Source: Pampus argenteus
Lineage: Eukaryota; Chordata; Actinopteri; Scombriformes; Stromateidae
Length of the DNA stretch: 64,000 nucleotides
Reading direction: 5' to 3'
Assembly (NCBI GenBank): GCA_036937835.1
Contig: CM072876.1
Span: 16,459,001 to 16,523,000 of the forward strand
The first letter of the stretch is position 1, and every line of letters begins with the position of its first letter. Shown one piece after another: positions 1 through 11,549 of the stretch. The position numbers and the translations under genes are program-made. The notes beneath the pieces are model-generated. The model ran no database searches and was not told where the DNA came from. It worked only from the letters and a program-made list of their open reading frames with translations.

Positions 1-105
1 ATCTATGGCTCAGAGGTAGAGCGCTTCAATTAGCCGGAAGACTGGAGGTTTGATTCCCGGCTTCTCAAGTCAGTCATTGGACAAAACCCCAAATTTACTT
101 AGCTT
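1..105 (+). repeat. tRNA-headed SINE, diverged, cut by window edge
   Basis: A pol III A-box-like stretch (tggctcagaggtagagc, from about 6) is followed by a B-box-like ggtttgattcc at 47-57, which differs from the GGTTCGANTCC consensus at one base. The following text (cattggacaaaaccccaaattta) resembles the body of the common percomorph tRNA-derived SINE. The tRNA part does not fold as a functional tRNA and the 5' end may be missing. Family assignment is from recall; the boxes are visible directly. Confidence 0.6.
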
Positions 106-602
106 ACTTAGTGTGGTTAGTCTTCATTTGAGTCCAAGTGGACAAAATAAAGTTTAGGGGAGAAATAAAATAGAGGGACGTGATAAAAGGTCAAATGTGT
201 CAGTTTGCGCCTTAGCTAACTGGATCACTAGAAAGAATACAACTACAGCTGGAAAATCAACTGAATTACTGACATCATAATTCTCCAACAGACCTAGACT
301 TGCTTTAATTTTTAAAATGTCTGAATTTCACAAAACTAAACAGTGAACATATCGACCACAAACACTGACATACAACCAGAAGATCAACCAACCATCCCAT
401 TTTACAGAATCTTTATAGCTGCACTGATCAATATTTATACATGAACAATGGATCAAATGCATAAGTGTAATGTTAAATCTCTGCACTACCCTTCAGCTCT
501 ACGTCTCTTTTACATTTTTAAGTTTTACTGTTTTGATTCACTCTTACCAACCTCATTTCTAACTGTCGCAGGCAGATATTTTCAGCAAAAAAGCTCTGAT
601 TA
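106..602. other. AT-rich noncoding DNA, nothing recognised
   Basis: No convincing open frame, RNA gene or terminal repeat. It lies between the SINE fragment and the first copy of a dispersed repeat. Confidence 0.5.
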
Positions 603-750
603 ACCCACAGTATACCACCTGCTCGGCACCAAACAGCAGACAGACATAGTTAGCAACTTAGCTGGTGAATATAGTGACACAACTGTAGCAGTTCTTGTAG
701 AAAACAGAGCTAGAAGGAGAGTGAATGTTGGATTTACATTAATCAGGTGT
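603..750 (+). repeat. Dispersed repeat family A, copy 1
   Basis: Shares long similarity with 30228-30450, in the same orientation. Both contain an 'acctgctc-gcacc' start, then 'agcagacagaca', 'agctggtgaa-atagtg', 'aacagagct' and 'ttggact/ttggatt' in the same order. Two copies about 30 kb apart show it is interspersed. No terminal repeats or coding capacity are visible, so the class is unknown. Confidence 0.7.
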
Positions 751-777
751 AAATCAGCAACCATTTGCTAATATGCT

Positions 778-944
778 TCGGGCCATAAGGCGCACCAGCT
801 TATAAAGTGCATCTGATTATAAGGCGCAATAAGCAAAAACAAAACGTTTGTTGTATAAATCAAACTTTATTCAACTATTCAACTGACTATTGATTTTTCA
901 GAAAACTTAATGATTTTAGATGTGCCTTATAGTCTGAAAAATCA
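778..944. mobile_element. Degenerate MITE of the 'TATAAGGCGCACC' type
   Basis: The left arm holds 'ccataaggcgcacc' and 'gattataaggcgca'. The right arm holds 'tgtgccttatagtctgaaaaatca', which is roughly the reverse complement. These arms and the internal 'gaaaacttaatgatttta' match a palindromic non-autonomous element widespread in fish, probably of the pogo/Tc1-mariner group (from recall). The sequence has drifted and intact ends are not visible. A short inverted repeat (TCACCTT/AAGGTGA) sits at its right edge. Confidence 0.6.
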
Positions 945-963
945 CCTTTATAAGGTGAAAATA

Positions 964-971
964 TATTAGCA
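964..971. repeat. Left 8-bp target-site duplication of hAT element
   Basis: The octamer tattagca is repeated exactly at 3228-3235, across the right end of the element. Its last two bases overlap the CA of the terminal repeat, so the duplication can be read as 8 bp (element starting at 972) or 6 bp (element starting at 970). Eight bases is the usual hAT length. Confidence 0.75.
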
Positions 972-3227
972 GAGCTGCCAACTCTCACGCTTTCACCGTG
1001 TGACACACGGTTTTGCCCGTCTCCACACGCACTCACGCCACACATCCAATTTCTTACGCTAAAGAATCATCTGGGCCGAGACACGTTCGTTCCTTTGCAA
1101 CTCCGCGACGGTAGATGGTGCTGCGAAGCGCCAGCCGAGTATTCGCTGCCTACCCGTCTGCGACAGAAGAAGAGTTACAAGGAGTCAAGCGCGGTGGATC
1201 ATTTCTGAAGACCCTCCGTTATCAACAGAAAATTCAAGGTATGTTACAATTAGTGGTGGGCCGTTAACGCACTGTGTTAATGTGAGACTCTTATGCCCCC
1301 CACTAGTTACAATGAATGACCTATTGTCAATTAAGTCCTTATTCTCTTAAAACTTTAAATCTTGAATGAAATTTGTCTGCGTGTGAAGTTACATTTGTGT
1401 TATGAATGTAAACTCAGTTGTCTACAGGAGGGAACTTCTTGTTAACTTAGTGTAACGTTATGCATGTTCAAAACAGAAGTTCAAAACCATTGTTTATTTA
1501 GTGTTAGGCTTTATCTTTTTAGCAATTCGAACTCTTAAGATGTACAGTATTCCAAATGATTTGACATTAAGACAGAAAATAAAACATAGACATAGACTGC
1601 AAGGCCATGAGGATCCATATGAAATGGCCTATAAAGAGAAGGCAAACCATTTGCCAGGTTAGCACTGTTATGATCCAGCCTTTTGAGTAGAAGTGTAAGG
1701 TTTATGGTAGTTCCTCCAATAGTGAGCCTCTGTTTGGATCCCATACCCTATGTGTCAAGCTGATGTTACTGTTTCAGTATGTTATACCATTTATGTTAAC
1801 CTGATGCTGTATCTTTACAGGAGAGAGGTTGAACATTGGGTTCACAACCAGGGCTAAGCTTAACCGACTCCTGGACGAGGGTGACATCTCCCCACAACAG
1901 GTGGATACATTTCATGAAGCAGTTTTGGGTTTCCTTACAAGTGCTGTGGACTATGCACTTAAGAAGCTTCCACTTAAAGAGCCACTGATAAAACACACAC
2001 AATTTGTTGATGTGCGAAGGAGAGCTGAAAGTGGCATTGAAGATGCCCTCTACTTTGTTGAAAGGTTAGTTTTTTCTTAAATTGCTGTCAGTATCATATT
2101 CTTTTTATGGTATGTTCACTCCTTACTGCTGCTGGTTGATGAAACTTTATCTAAAATGCAACAACCAGTAACTGTTTTAATAAATACTGTAGGTTTCCTC
2201 ATCTCCTTCCGTACCATGGGCCAGAAGAGCACGATCAATTGGCTGAAGAGTTTCTGAATTATCAGACTATGCCACTGACCTCCCTTCAGGACGACACTGA
2301 GATGGAAAGCTTCTGGGCGGAAATGGCAACACGTAAAAATAAGGTACACATTTTATTTGTCTTACAGGTGTGGCTTGGCTATTTCTGTTGCTTTTATCTG
2401 AACTTTGTTACTGTATACTTACAAACAATATTTATGGAAATATAAAAATATGTGGGGTATGTGTTCCCCTTTTGTCTTGGGTCAACTTCCATAGGTGACA
2501 GGAGCCAAAGAGTTTGAGAGGCTTTCTGCCATCGCCAAGCTGGTCCTGGTGTTGCCCCATTCCAATGCAAATGCGGAGAGGGTGTTCTCAATGGTGGGCC
2601 TGAACAAGACCAAGACAAGAAATAGCCTGGCACTGGATGGCACCCTGTCCTCCATAATGGTGACAAAGATGGCCAACCTGGAACCCTGCTTCAGATGGGA
2701 GCCCCCTACAGAGGTCATCATGGCCTCCAAGAAGGCCACAGACCAGTACAACATTGCCCACAAATGCTTATGCTCATGAGCCATTGTGTTATTTTAAAGC
2801 ACTTATTAATAGTGTTAAAGTTGATGCACTTTATTTGTTGCAATTTATTTGTTTTGTTTGTGGGCTTTGAATAATTAAAATTATTTCTCCCCAACTAATC
2901 TTGTGTCATTTTTAATGTTCTTAATTAACAATATACTTAAATATACTTAAATATACTTACATTTTCAGTGAAGAATTAGTGGAATACCATTGACTGTAAT
3001 CACAATTTCAATACCGACTTAAACACAATCCTGTAATACATAATGTAACTAATCTTGTCCATCTCTAATAGGCCGCCTCTATCAGTGGCTTTTGGCCCAA
3101 CAAACCACCAGAATGCACAACATGGGTAAAACGCATATGTGGCTGTGTGCGGGGCGTCTGGGGCAAAAATTATGGTCAACCCCGACAGAATCTCACTCCA
3201 AGATTTTTTGAAAAGTTGGCAGCTCTG
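970..3227 (+). mobile_element. hAT DNA transposon, about 2.26 kb
   Basis: The left end begins CAGAGCTGCCAACT and the right end is its exact reverse complement, AGTTGGCAGCTCTG. A direct octamer repeat flanks the element (964-971 and 3228-3235). Inside is a spliced frame ending in a hAT C-terminal dimerisation domain. Ends, flanking duplication and coding content therefore agree on the hAT superfamily. At about 2.26 kb with only 804 coding bases it is short for an autonomous hAT element. No BED zinc finger and no RNase H-like DDE catalytic core are seen, so it should need a transposase in trans. The exact duplication and open frame suggest a fairly recent insertion. Confidence 0.88.
1115..2779 (+). 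CDS. hAT transposase C-terminal fragment, four exons
   Basis: The predicted structure is join(1115-1238, 1821-2064, 2193-2343, 2495-2779), giving 267 codons plus stop. All three introns have canonical ends: donors GTATGT, GTTAGT and GTACAC; acceptors TTTACAG, CTGTAG and CCATAG. The joins stay in frame (phases 1, 2 and 0). ATG 1115 is the first in-frame Met of exon 1. Residues about 50-125 carry the linker region seen in KIAA1586/ZNF862-like hAT transposases, with RRRAESGIEDALYFVERFP across the exon 2-3 join. An FWAEM motif follows. Exon 4 (residues 174-267) holds the hAT C-terminal dimerisation motif HSNANAERVFSMVGLNKT and TRNSL. The zinc-finger and catalytic domains are absent, so the product should dimerise but not cut DNA. 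No AATAAA follows the stop; only an AT-rich variant near 2870. Splicing is inferred, not observed. Alternatively these are the last exons of a formerly longer gene and exon 1 is a lucky open stretch. Confidence 0.72.
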
Positions 3228-3235
3228 TATTAGCA
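3228..3235. repeat. Right 8-bp target-site duplication of hAT element
   Basis: Exact copy of the octamer tattagca at 964-971, directly after the right terminal repeat. Confidence 0.75.
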
Positions 3236-4587
3236 GTTTGCCTCCAAGTAGCTATAAAAATCCATTAATTTAAGTTAAGCTCAGAGGTCCAGAATCTTTA
3301 AAGTATAAAGCTTAATTTATACTTGTGCATTAAGGGTTTACAGCATGTTGGGCAGCAGCAGCTGCAGAAATACTATGTAAAAAGTTGAAGTAGTCTTTTC
3401 AGACTTTTCAGTAACACACATTTAACAAAGTAATTTCCACTGCTTACCATGATCTTGATGGATAAATGCATGTAAACATTCTATTTACACCGTAGTAGTC
3501 TCCTATAAAGTAAGGAGACAAGGAGTCAAAGAACCAGTAATGTTTGGGGTGTTTTGAGATGTATGCCATGTTCTTGTAGGCCAGCCAGCACTGAACTGGG
3601 TTAACATTGTCAAACAGAAGGAAGTTATACTGTTAGAACAACGAGAGCGGTAAAAAACAGAAAAGCAGTGCAAAATGTGCCACCCACAAAACACAGAAGA
3701 CCTCACCGTAGAATTTTTAGTAAACACCTGTGGGGTCTTTAGAGATGCCGCTTCCCCTCTGCCTCAGGCTAGATGCCATTTTAAGGTGACAGCTCATCAA
3801 AATGAGCGACAAGTGTAAGAGTGGGAACTAGACTAACTGAGTTTCAAGAAGAGCAAACAATACAAATCCTGCCTTTGGGTGAAAAAAGCTACTTATTGTA
3901 TATTAAAAGAGAAATATTAGCACCTCAAACTCATTGTATTGGTTGTAATGTAGATGCCTAAATGTTTTAAATAAAGGTTTGTTTGAATATATCTATGCTT
4001 GTATGTATGTGAAGGATAATTTTGAGGAGGCTTGATGTACACTGGTCATACCACAGCCTCATACTTCATTACAGTTTCTTTACATTACAATATCATTTGG
4101 GTTGGGTTGTTTTTCTGTTAATATTTACCATTAAAGAATAAGTTAAATAATATTTGTATGTCATTAATTTGGATCTTTGCCCATTCTCACAGAATATTAA
4201 AAACTCAAGCAGCAATGTGACAACCCACTTATTTCTGTTGTGAGAATTGTGGGATCTGAAATAAGTACAGAGAGTACTGGGAATTCCTGGTTTACTAACT
4301 GTACATGATGCTACTTGGACCAATACCAATACCAAAGACTCAAAGGGGCCCTTTCACACAGAAACATGTTGCTCAGGCTTTCGTCCACATATATTGTAAT
4401 GAAATATATTGAAGGTCTGTATTTTGGAGTACTTTTTCATACAATGTCTACAAGTGTTTTTAGCTCGTCTTACACTTAATCATTTGTTGCCATAGTAGTC
4501 AAGTAGGCAGGATCATCACCTCAATCATTGTATCAAATAATGTGATGCTGTGCAACATAGCTAATGTGTGTTGCACTTAAGAGTCTC
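3236..4587. other. AT-rich noncoding DNA
   Basis: No supported gene. Short frames here lack any recognisable domain and overlap on both strands. A modest A/T-rich, stop-rich composition runs throughout. Confidence 0.5.
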
Positions 4588-4731
4588 TTATTCTTTGGTC
4601 ACTTCCTGAAGCTCCTCTTATTCCTTTGGTCACTTCCTGAAGCTTGTCTGATTCCTTTGGTCACTTCCTGAAGCTCGTCTGATTCCTTTGGTCACTTCCT
4701 GAAGCTCATGCGATTCTTTTGGTCACGCCCC
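4588..4731. repeat. 31-bp minisatellite, about 4.6 copies
   Basis: Tandem units of about 31 bp start at 4588, 4618, 4649, 4680 and 4711. Each contains 'ttggtcacttcctgaagct' with small differences; the first lacks one C and the last is cut after 'ttggtcacgcccc'. Units 3 and 4 are the most similar. Confidence 0.9.
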
Positions 4732-7700
4732 AAACTCAAATGATAAATTGCCTTGCTGGCATCCACACAGCGAGTAATGATGCCTTAAGTCAGTTAGTTG
4801 TAATATGTATGTGAAGCTAGTAATAAATTTGCAACATCTGTTAAAAAATAGCAGCTTTTAATTCCCTTTTCACATAATTGGATAGGACACCAAGGTGGCT
4901 GGCAATATTGTTTATGGGACTGTCCTGTCACGAGTGCAGATTGTCTTTTGAGGCAGAGTGATGGTTGAGTGCAAAGTGACAGTGAATCTCAGACATTAGA
5001 CTCCTTAGAACATTATTTGCCATAAATTACCGAGAGGATCTCTGCTCAAGGTCAGCTGTAAAAGTGACAACCTTCAGGTAAAGCTCAGGACAGCTCACCA
5101 TCAACAGTCGAGGCAGGAAGTGTCCTGCCACCAGCCAGCTGAGAGGGGAGCGTGCCCCGGTCCCATGTGAAGGCCTTTTAAATGTGAGCCAGTAAAAGAT
5201 GGTCAATCTCTAACCAGACTTGTAGAAAACTCATAATTGAAGACAGCCAAAGCCAATTATGTGGTGGCTTCCATAAAGACTTAAAAGGTTGAACCTTGGG
5301 ATTGATTTGCACTCGTGTGGTGCCTGGTGAAAGGTGTCACTGGCTTTACTCGTCCCTTATGATCCAGCTATGGATCTAGCAAAGGCAATCCACTTTAATT
5401 TGGATGTTGATGAGAAAAGATTTGTAATCTGAAGATGACGGTGGAATCATGAAAGTATAAAATATAAACAGGTGCTGCATCAACAAATACCATCAACATT
5501 ATTGTATAATTTATTAGCTAAAATCAGAGAGGTCTTGATAAAAGGCTGCTAATCCAATCAGATTCCACTGTAGTTTTATACGTGCCCTGTAACAGAGATG
5601 AATGCTTTGAATCTCTTTTACAAGCTGTTTCTATCAGCTATGACACCAGCGATCAGGAATGCTGGTCTACAGGGGTCGAGCCAACTCTGATCATCCAATC
5701 TAATTCATGGAGCAGAAAATATGAGCGGTTGTTAACCACAAAGCTGTGTGTTGCTCTGGTAGTGCTTTCATCTGCTGCTGCTGAATGAGTCAGACACTGG
5801 ACCATATCGATCTCATTTATGTATTCACATAACATTCACTTGAAAGAGAATTCTAGTAGAGGAAGGTCAAGAGGCCGTGGATGTTTAGCATATTGGCTGC
5901 TGCTGAACTAACCCTGATCAAGTCCATGTATACAAAAGCGCTGCAAGGATTTTTGTTTAAAGACAAGCTTCTTTTAAAAAATACACGCATCGATTTCCTT
6001 CCGGGAACCCTTTGGGGTTAGTTCATTTCAGTATGAAAATCAACATACAGAGTGTTTCTTAATGTAGGTAATCTATCTTTGTTGTATTCATTTTTGTGTC
6101 ATAGTTAAATTGGAGTTGCATGCAGATGTGAGCAGGGACTCTTCCTGTTAATGTGTCCAAGGATGCTTTGATATCTGAGATAGCAGACTCAGCTGTCCTT
6201 TGCAAAAAAGGACAAAGTTCATATTCATATTTCCATGACTCCTGCCTTTCGTGTAAATTCTGGGCTTGATTTGACAACCCACTATCCATTCTTGGACATC
6301 AGAACATAAGTGAATATACCACAGTCCCTGGTTAAGACTAAATCAGGCTTACTACATGACAAAAACATAGTTTTGATTTATAAAAGTAGCAGTGAGTTGT
6401 AATAGATTAGCAGTACTGAACTGAAACCAAAGCTAACTAAAAGGTAGGAAGCTAACGACATGCTTTACAATATGGCTGACATGAACCTTTGAGATAATAC
6501 ATCTACATATTTATGCATTAGGTCTGTGATGAAAAATGCTGATGTAGTTTTCATCCTTTTCCTACATGAAAAGGCTACTTATACTTGAATGTAGTAAATA
6601 TCCAACTACTGCAAATTGTTGTTAAACTACTAATTGAACTACAGTCAGTCTATGGAGTTAAGTACTCCTCAACACTGGCAGTACTGACTGTATTATTGTA
6701 TTGACCTGACGACCTGACCAGACGCATCTGTCTCCATCACAGCAATTGACAGTGATTGAGAAGAACATTGAGTTACCACATAGTTTTCCAATATTGGCCC
6801 AGATTCTGGCGAAGACAATTTACAAACCACAGTGATAGTGATTTACAGTCTCCTAAAGAGGAGCGTATGAGCTCTATCCCGGGCAGACTGACCCATGCCT
6901 GACCGTTCACCTTCCCTGTCCTGGCTGTGTGTAGTTTCCTGGAATCACACTACATGATGTGACCTCTTACTGACGTACAGAGCTGTTAGCATTCCAGGCT
7001 GCCTCGTGCAGCTTTAATGAAAAAATGTAATCCCTCGCTATCTCAGGCGCCACCGTTACATTTGCCCAGACAATCCGTCAGACTTGGGTGACATGCGTAT
7101 TCCTCCGTACGGGGACGGTGACATGTGATAGCACCGGGTTTATTCTGCTTTATTCCTTAGCCCCTGGTGATAATCTGTACAGGGCGTGCAGTCAATCACG
7201 CTGTGCTGCCCTGTCACCAGCAGCCCCGGCCGTCAGTCGGACTACACCGCCTTCGTGGAGAATAAACACAACCCGCTCTCTGTCTCCTCACCGTCTCCAC
7301 GCTCTTCTGATGACTGACAACAGCTCGTGTGTGTGCCAGAGATAGGCTCGCTTTGAGATTTCCCATAATCATCCTCCGCTCAGCTTCTCTTTCTAACCCT
7401 TTCATTTTGCTGTGTCAGGCTTCCACGCGGATTCATGCTAATCTTAGCTGATGCAATTTGTAAGGAACACACAGGTGCGGCCAGTTAGAGTTATCAAAAT
7501 GCAGTCTCCTCTTTGTTTGTTTCTGTATTCTCAAGTGTCTTGAATGCTGATGGAGGTTTAAAAAGGAACGGCAGCATTGTTAGTGAGTCGGTATGCAAGG
7601 ACAAACATAATCAGGATGTGTGGATGAATAAATGAACACGGACATTGTTGTTTGAAATCAATACCCCTTCTACCAGATACGTCTGGCACCCTGTGAATAT

Positions 7701-7732
7701 GTTATTCTGTGAATATGTGTTAATTACAGGTT
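4732..7732. other. Noncoding DNA without recognised features
   Basis: Unique-looking sequence. Several short open frames (60-85 codons) occur on both strands with no domain, no consistent splice signals and no codon bias I can recognise. A slightly more GC-rich patch lies at about 7050-7330. Confidence 0.45.
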
Positions 7733-7845
7733 TCACCTTTAAAGGGACTATTCACCCAAATTACCTAGACATATTTTCTCTCTTACCTCCAGTGGTATCT
7801 ATCCATGCAGATAGCTTGGGGGTTTTATTTGTCTGACCAAGTTTT
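7733..7845 (+). repeat. Fish interspersed repeat fragment ('AAAGGGACTATTCACCC')
   Basis: Begins 'tttaaagggactattcaccc' and continues with 'tctcttacctccagtggtatctatcca'. This matches, from memory, a repeat found in many teleost noncoding regions. Only a truncated piece is present and no ends can be defined. Confidence 0.5.
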
Positions 7846-8590
7846 AATGCTACAATAATCAATAATTCTATATGGATCAAATATCTTTATGTAATGTGAA
7901 CGTGATCGCTCGCAGTCCAGACGTACAGAGAATTATCACCTGACTGCTGTTCCTCTCAGCTCTAATGAGCATTGTATCATCTCTCTGCTCATTATTTTGT
8001 GTTTTTATGGCCCACAAATGTACTACTTTGGTTCACTGTTACTCTCAGCAGCATCAGGTAGCTGTTTTGAGGTGACTAGAAACAAAAAAGAGCCGTCTAT
8101 AAGCACAACACCAGATTTATTTGATGTGGGCAGTGATTCACAAAGATGACTAATGCATTAACAATGTCAAACCCACAGCCCATTGTGATCTATACCTATA
8201 TTAGTTTTGTATTGGACTGTTCTGGTGGTCTTGGCATAAATCTCAGAGACAGATATCTAGATAGATAGATGGCCAGATATCACTAGAGGTAGAGATTGAT
8301 GTTTTTATGTAACAAGCTGCTCTAACTTTGACACAGGTTGAGCTAATAGCGAAGTAAGTGGGGTTGTTTTGGCTGTAAAGTGTAGATAGAGGGGTTTGGT
8401 TGGAAAAGCAACTTTAAGCAATTCAAGATGATTACACTGAAAGCCTATCATTTATAGAAAAGCTTGGCTACTGCGTTGTTTGCCACCTCTCACAACCCTC
8501 CACAGTAACGGCCCTCATTCTCCGAAAAAAGAGACACAAATTGCTGAAGCAGTGCAGAGGAGACTGCGTGATGGTGAGAGACGACTAGAA
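7846..8590. other. Noncoding DNA without recognised features
   Basis: AT-rich sequence with a tiny (GATA)-like patch near 8255-8270. No gene or mobile-element ends seen. Confidence 0.45.
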
Positions 8591-8616
8591 CCCCCCCCCC
8601 ACACACACACACACAC
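8591..8616. repeat. C-run joined to (AC)8
   Basis: Ten C residues (8591-8600) run straight into sixteen bases of AC repeat. The adjoining sequence is CA-rich up to about 8632. Confidence 0.95.
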
Positions 8617-8632
8617 GCATACACACATCCAC

Positions 8633-11549
8633 AACCTCCCTGCCTGGACAGATGTGAAAGCTTTTAAAGCAACTGCAAGTGTTCATTAGAGATAAGGGAG
8701 TTTGTCTGCCCATGTAATTGCCCAGCTCCTGTGGCAGACTGTATGTGCCAGTCAACTATTACCAGTATGACAGGGGCCTGCCAGGCTCCAGCAGCTGCTC
8801 TTGTTCCCTGACATTTAGACCCATTTAGGCTCATTAGAACTAAGAAGGCGGCAGGGCCTTTTGTGTTTGTGTGTTTTTGCTCAGACAGAAGATAAATGAG
8901 TGGCAACTTAGAGTGGTTTCTTAACTCGTGCTTAACTGTGGTCCAACAAGGAGAGGCACGCGCTCGGTCTGCATATGCTCATATAAACAACCCACAAGTA
9001 ACTCTTTAAAAATGAACAGCATTTATTTATCATCACATCAGTAGGCTGCAGGTTTGTGACTGATGGTGCTTTAAATACTGAGATGAATGACGGAATAGAG
9101 CAGCAGCTTTTCAGAAAAACAAATGAAGTATAAGAAATGAAAAAAGAATGAAATATTTAGTGAGTGTCTAAAAATAAATGGCATGTGCATTTTTGCATAC
9201 AGTGGACTTTGCATCAACACTCAAGTCCTACATCCAAGTCCTTTATACAAATTAATATCTTGTTACTGAATATTTAAAATTTACTCAATTTTAAATTTTA
9301 ATATTGGCCTCAGAAATCCAGTAACACTATAGTGAGAATTAAACAGTGAACCAACACAGTTCTCCAATGTATCTACTGTAGGTCAAGTCAGCGTCTGTAT
9401 ATGTAATATTAGTATCTTTACAACAAATCTCTTCATGGATTTTTACCACTATGGCATTTTCTTTATTGTTACAATTATTTAAAGCCTAGCAGGTGCCATA
9501 ACACTGTTATCATTTTTAATTTTAGAATTTAAATTGCTCCTCACTATTGATATTGTGAGATAGAACCATAGAGATAATTAAATCCATGGTGAAGTCTTTC
9601 ACACACCGAGGAAGTCTAAAATGATCCACTCTGGAGTTCTTTAGCACGATTGTTTAATTATTGGTTAAATTATTAAAGCTCGCTTGTCATTATCTAAAAC
9701 TTTGACCTCATTCATGAAGTCAACGGTAGTGCTGCACTGATGCTTTGATCCAGCCAAGTTTCAGTTAAAAACATCTAATCAGCTTGATGATAAGTAATTA
9801 AACCGTCGACTAAAACCAATTTTCCTGCCAGAGACCTGACATGTAATGAGGCTCAGAGACACACTGTGCTGCTGGGTGTTAAACAGTGACGTATAGAATG
9901 AGAACGCTAGTTCATTTTAGCCAAAATAGCCTATGAAACATCTAAAAGATGCTATAGCTCATACATTTGTCTCAGATAGCTCTATATCACATCATACATG
10001 AGACCTATAGACCTCTCTAGTGAGATATGATTATTCATGAGTGTGACGATTCAAAACCATGTCATCTTCACTGCCCATCAGTTACATCTGTTAAAATGAA
10101 TGAATGAATCAATGAATGAATGAATGAAACAAGTGATGGACCTTGAAAAAAAACAAAAAACATCTAGATTTGTGAATTGTCTCCCAAAACAAAAGCAGAA
10201 GTTTTTGCTTTAGAAAGGTTTGTGTTTGGCAGCTGACCGTCAGATAAGATGAGCCAAGTTTATTTATTGGTTCAATCATAAGACAATTTAAAGTGCTTTG
10301 GAAATCCTTCAACAGACCAACAGGCAGACATTCTTCTCAGAGTCTTTTCAAACAACTGCATTACTGCACAGAAGTAAATAATAAAGGTTTTTTTTTTTTT
10401 ACAAAAAGTAAAGACAACATAATGTCGTCTGTGATGGACGACCGATGCTGGGTTATCAACAGGGCAGTTCAGTTAAACTGTGTGGTGGTTTGTAATGATT
10501 CGCTGTGGGTTGAATCTAGTTTTAGGATCCTCATTATTTCACATAAATGTGTGCTTACTGTGAAAATTCATGTAATGTCATGTGACAATGACCTGTAATA
10601 TTCCAGCATAGGAATACTGCACACAATGCAAAGAGGGCCCCATCAGTTAATCCGGCCATGTGGAGCACTTAAATCAAGCTAACGTCAAGTATTTGCACAC
10701 TGAGTATTTTAATACTGCAGTGAAATGACTGGAAACAAGTGAACCAGATGTGTATTCTGCACCAGCATGGTTCTATTAAACGTGAGTCAGCGGTTTGTGT
10801 CAGATGAAGAGTGTCTTATAGCAAACACAGAAGTTTTCTTTTGGTCGCATAGGAAACATTTACAGAAGGTGGGTCATTCTTTCTATAGCATCTCCACTCT
10901 GTGACTTCAGCTAGCTAGACGGGTATATTTTCATATATATGGAAATCCTGCTGAGTGCAACTTCAGTTTTGCCAGCTCAGTGAAAACTTAGTTGCATTCA
11001 GAATCGTCTGTCTGGTCTCATTTCTAAATTGCCTGTTTAAATGACAAACTGTACAACATTGCAAACTTTAACATTGCATAATTTCAAAGAGATTTTCTTT
11101 TTTTTTTTTTTTGCTGCTTTGAGACAGGCTGGATTCCATCCTACAGCTCAGAGTCTCCGGGGAGTGCCAATTAACTTGTTTTTCTTGTCTTTGATCATCC
11201 GAGCCGAGATGGTGCAACATCACGCCACACTCAGGTGTTGATAAGATCATCTCCTTTGTCTGCGTGTAAAAGCAGACAGTGAAAACAGATTGCATCTCCT
11301 TCTGCCATTATATGTCCAGGTGAAGCATTGTGGCGCTGCACATAAAGACGATTCCACACATGTTTTTGAGGATATCTTTACCGCCAGTGCTTTGAAGTGG
11401 ATTAAACAGAAGGCTGAGAGTATGAGAGAGGCCAGTTTGTCTAAGAACACTGAATAAGTTTGTAGAGAGGGTGTAAAAACCCCCCCAAAAAACCCACCAT
11501 GGGATCTTTAAGAAGAGTTTCAGATAATTTAGCCTTGGCACTGAGCCCT
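8633..11549. other. AT-rich noncoding DNA
   Basis: No supported gene. Contains a tetranucleotide array (listed separately) and homopolymer T runs near 10390 and 11098. The open frames here are short and overlap on both strands. Confidence 0.45.
10095..10129. repeat. (AATG)n microsatellite
   Basis: About eight tetranucleotide units with one imperfect unit in the middle (aatc). Confidence 0.9.

Noticed and set aside
1..73. Functional tRNA gene at the window start
   Set aside because: A and B boxes are present but stems do not pair, and SINE body sequence follows.
3503..3727. 74-codon minus-strand frame considered as a Tc1-type transposase remnant
   Set aside because: No transposase motif could be matched in any frame and no terminal repeats are nearby.
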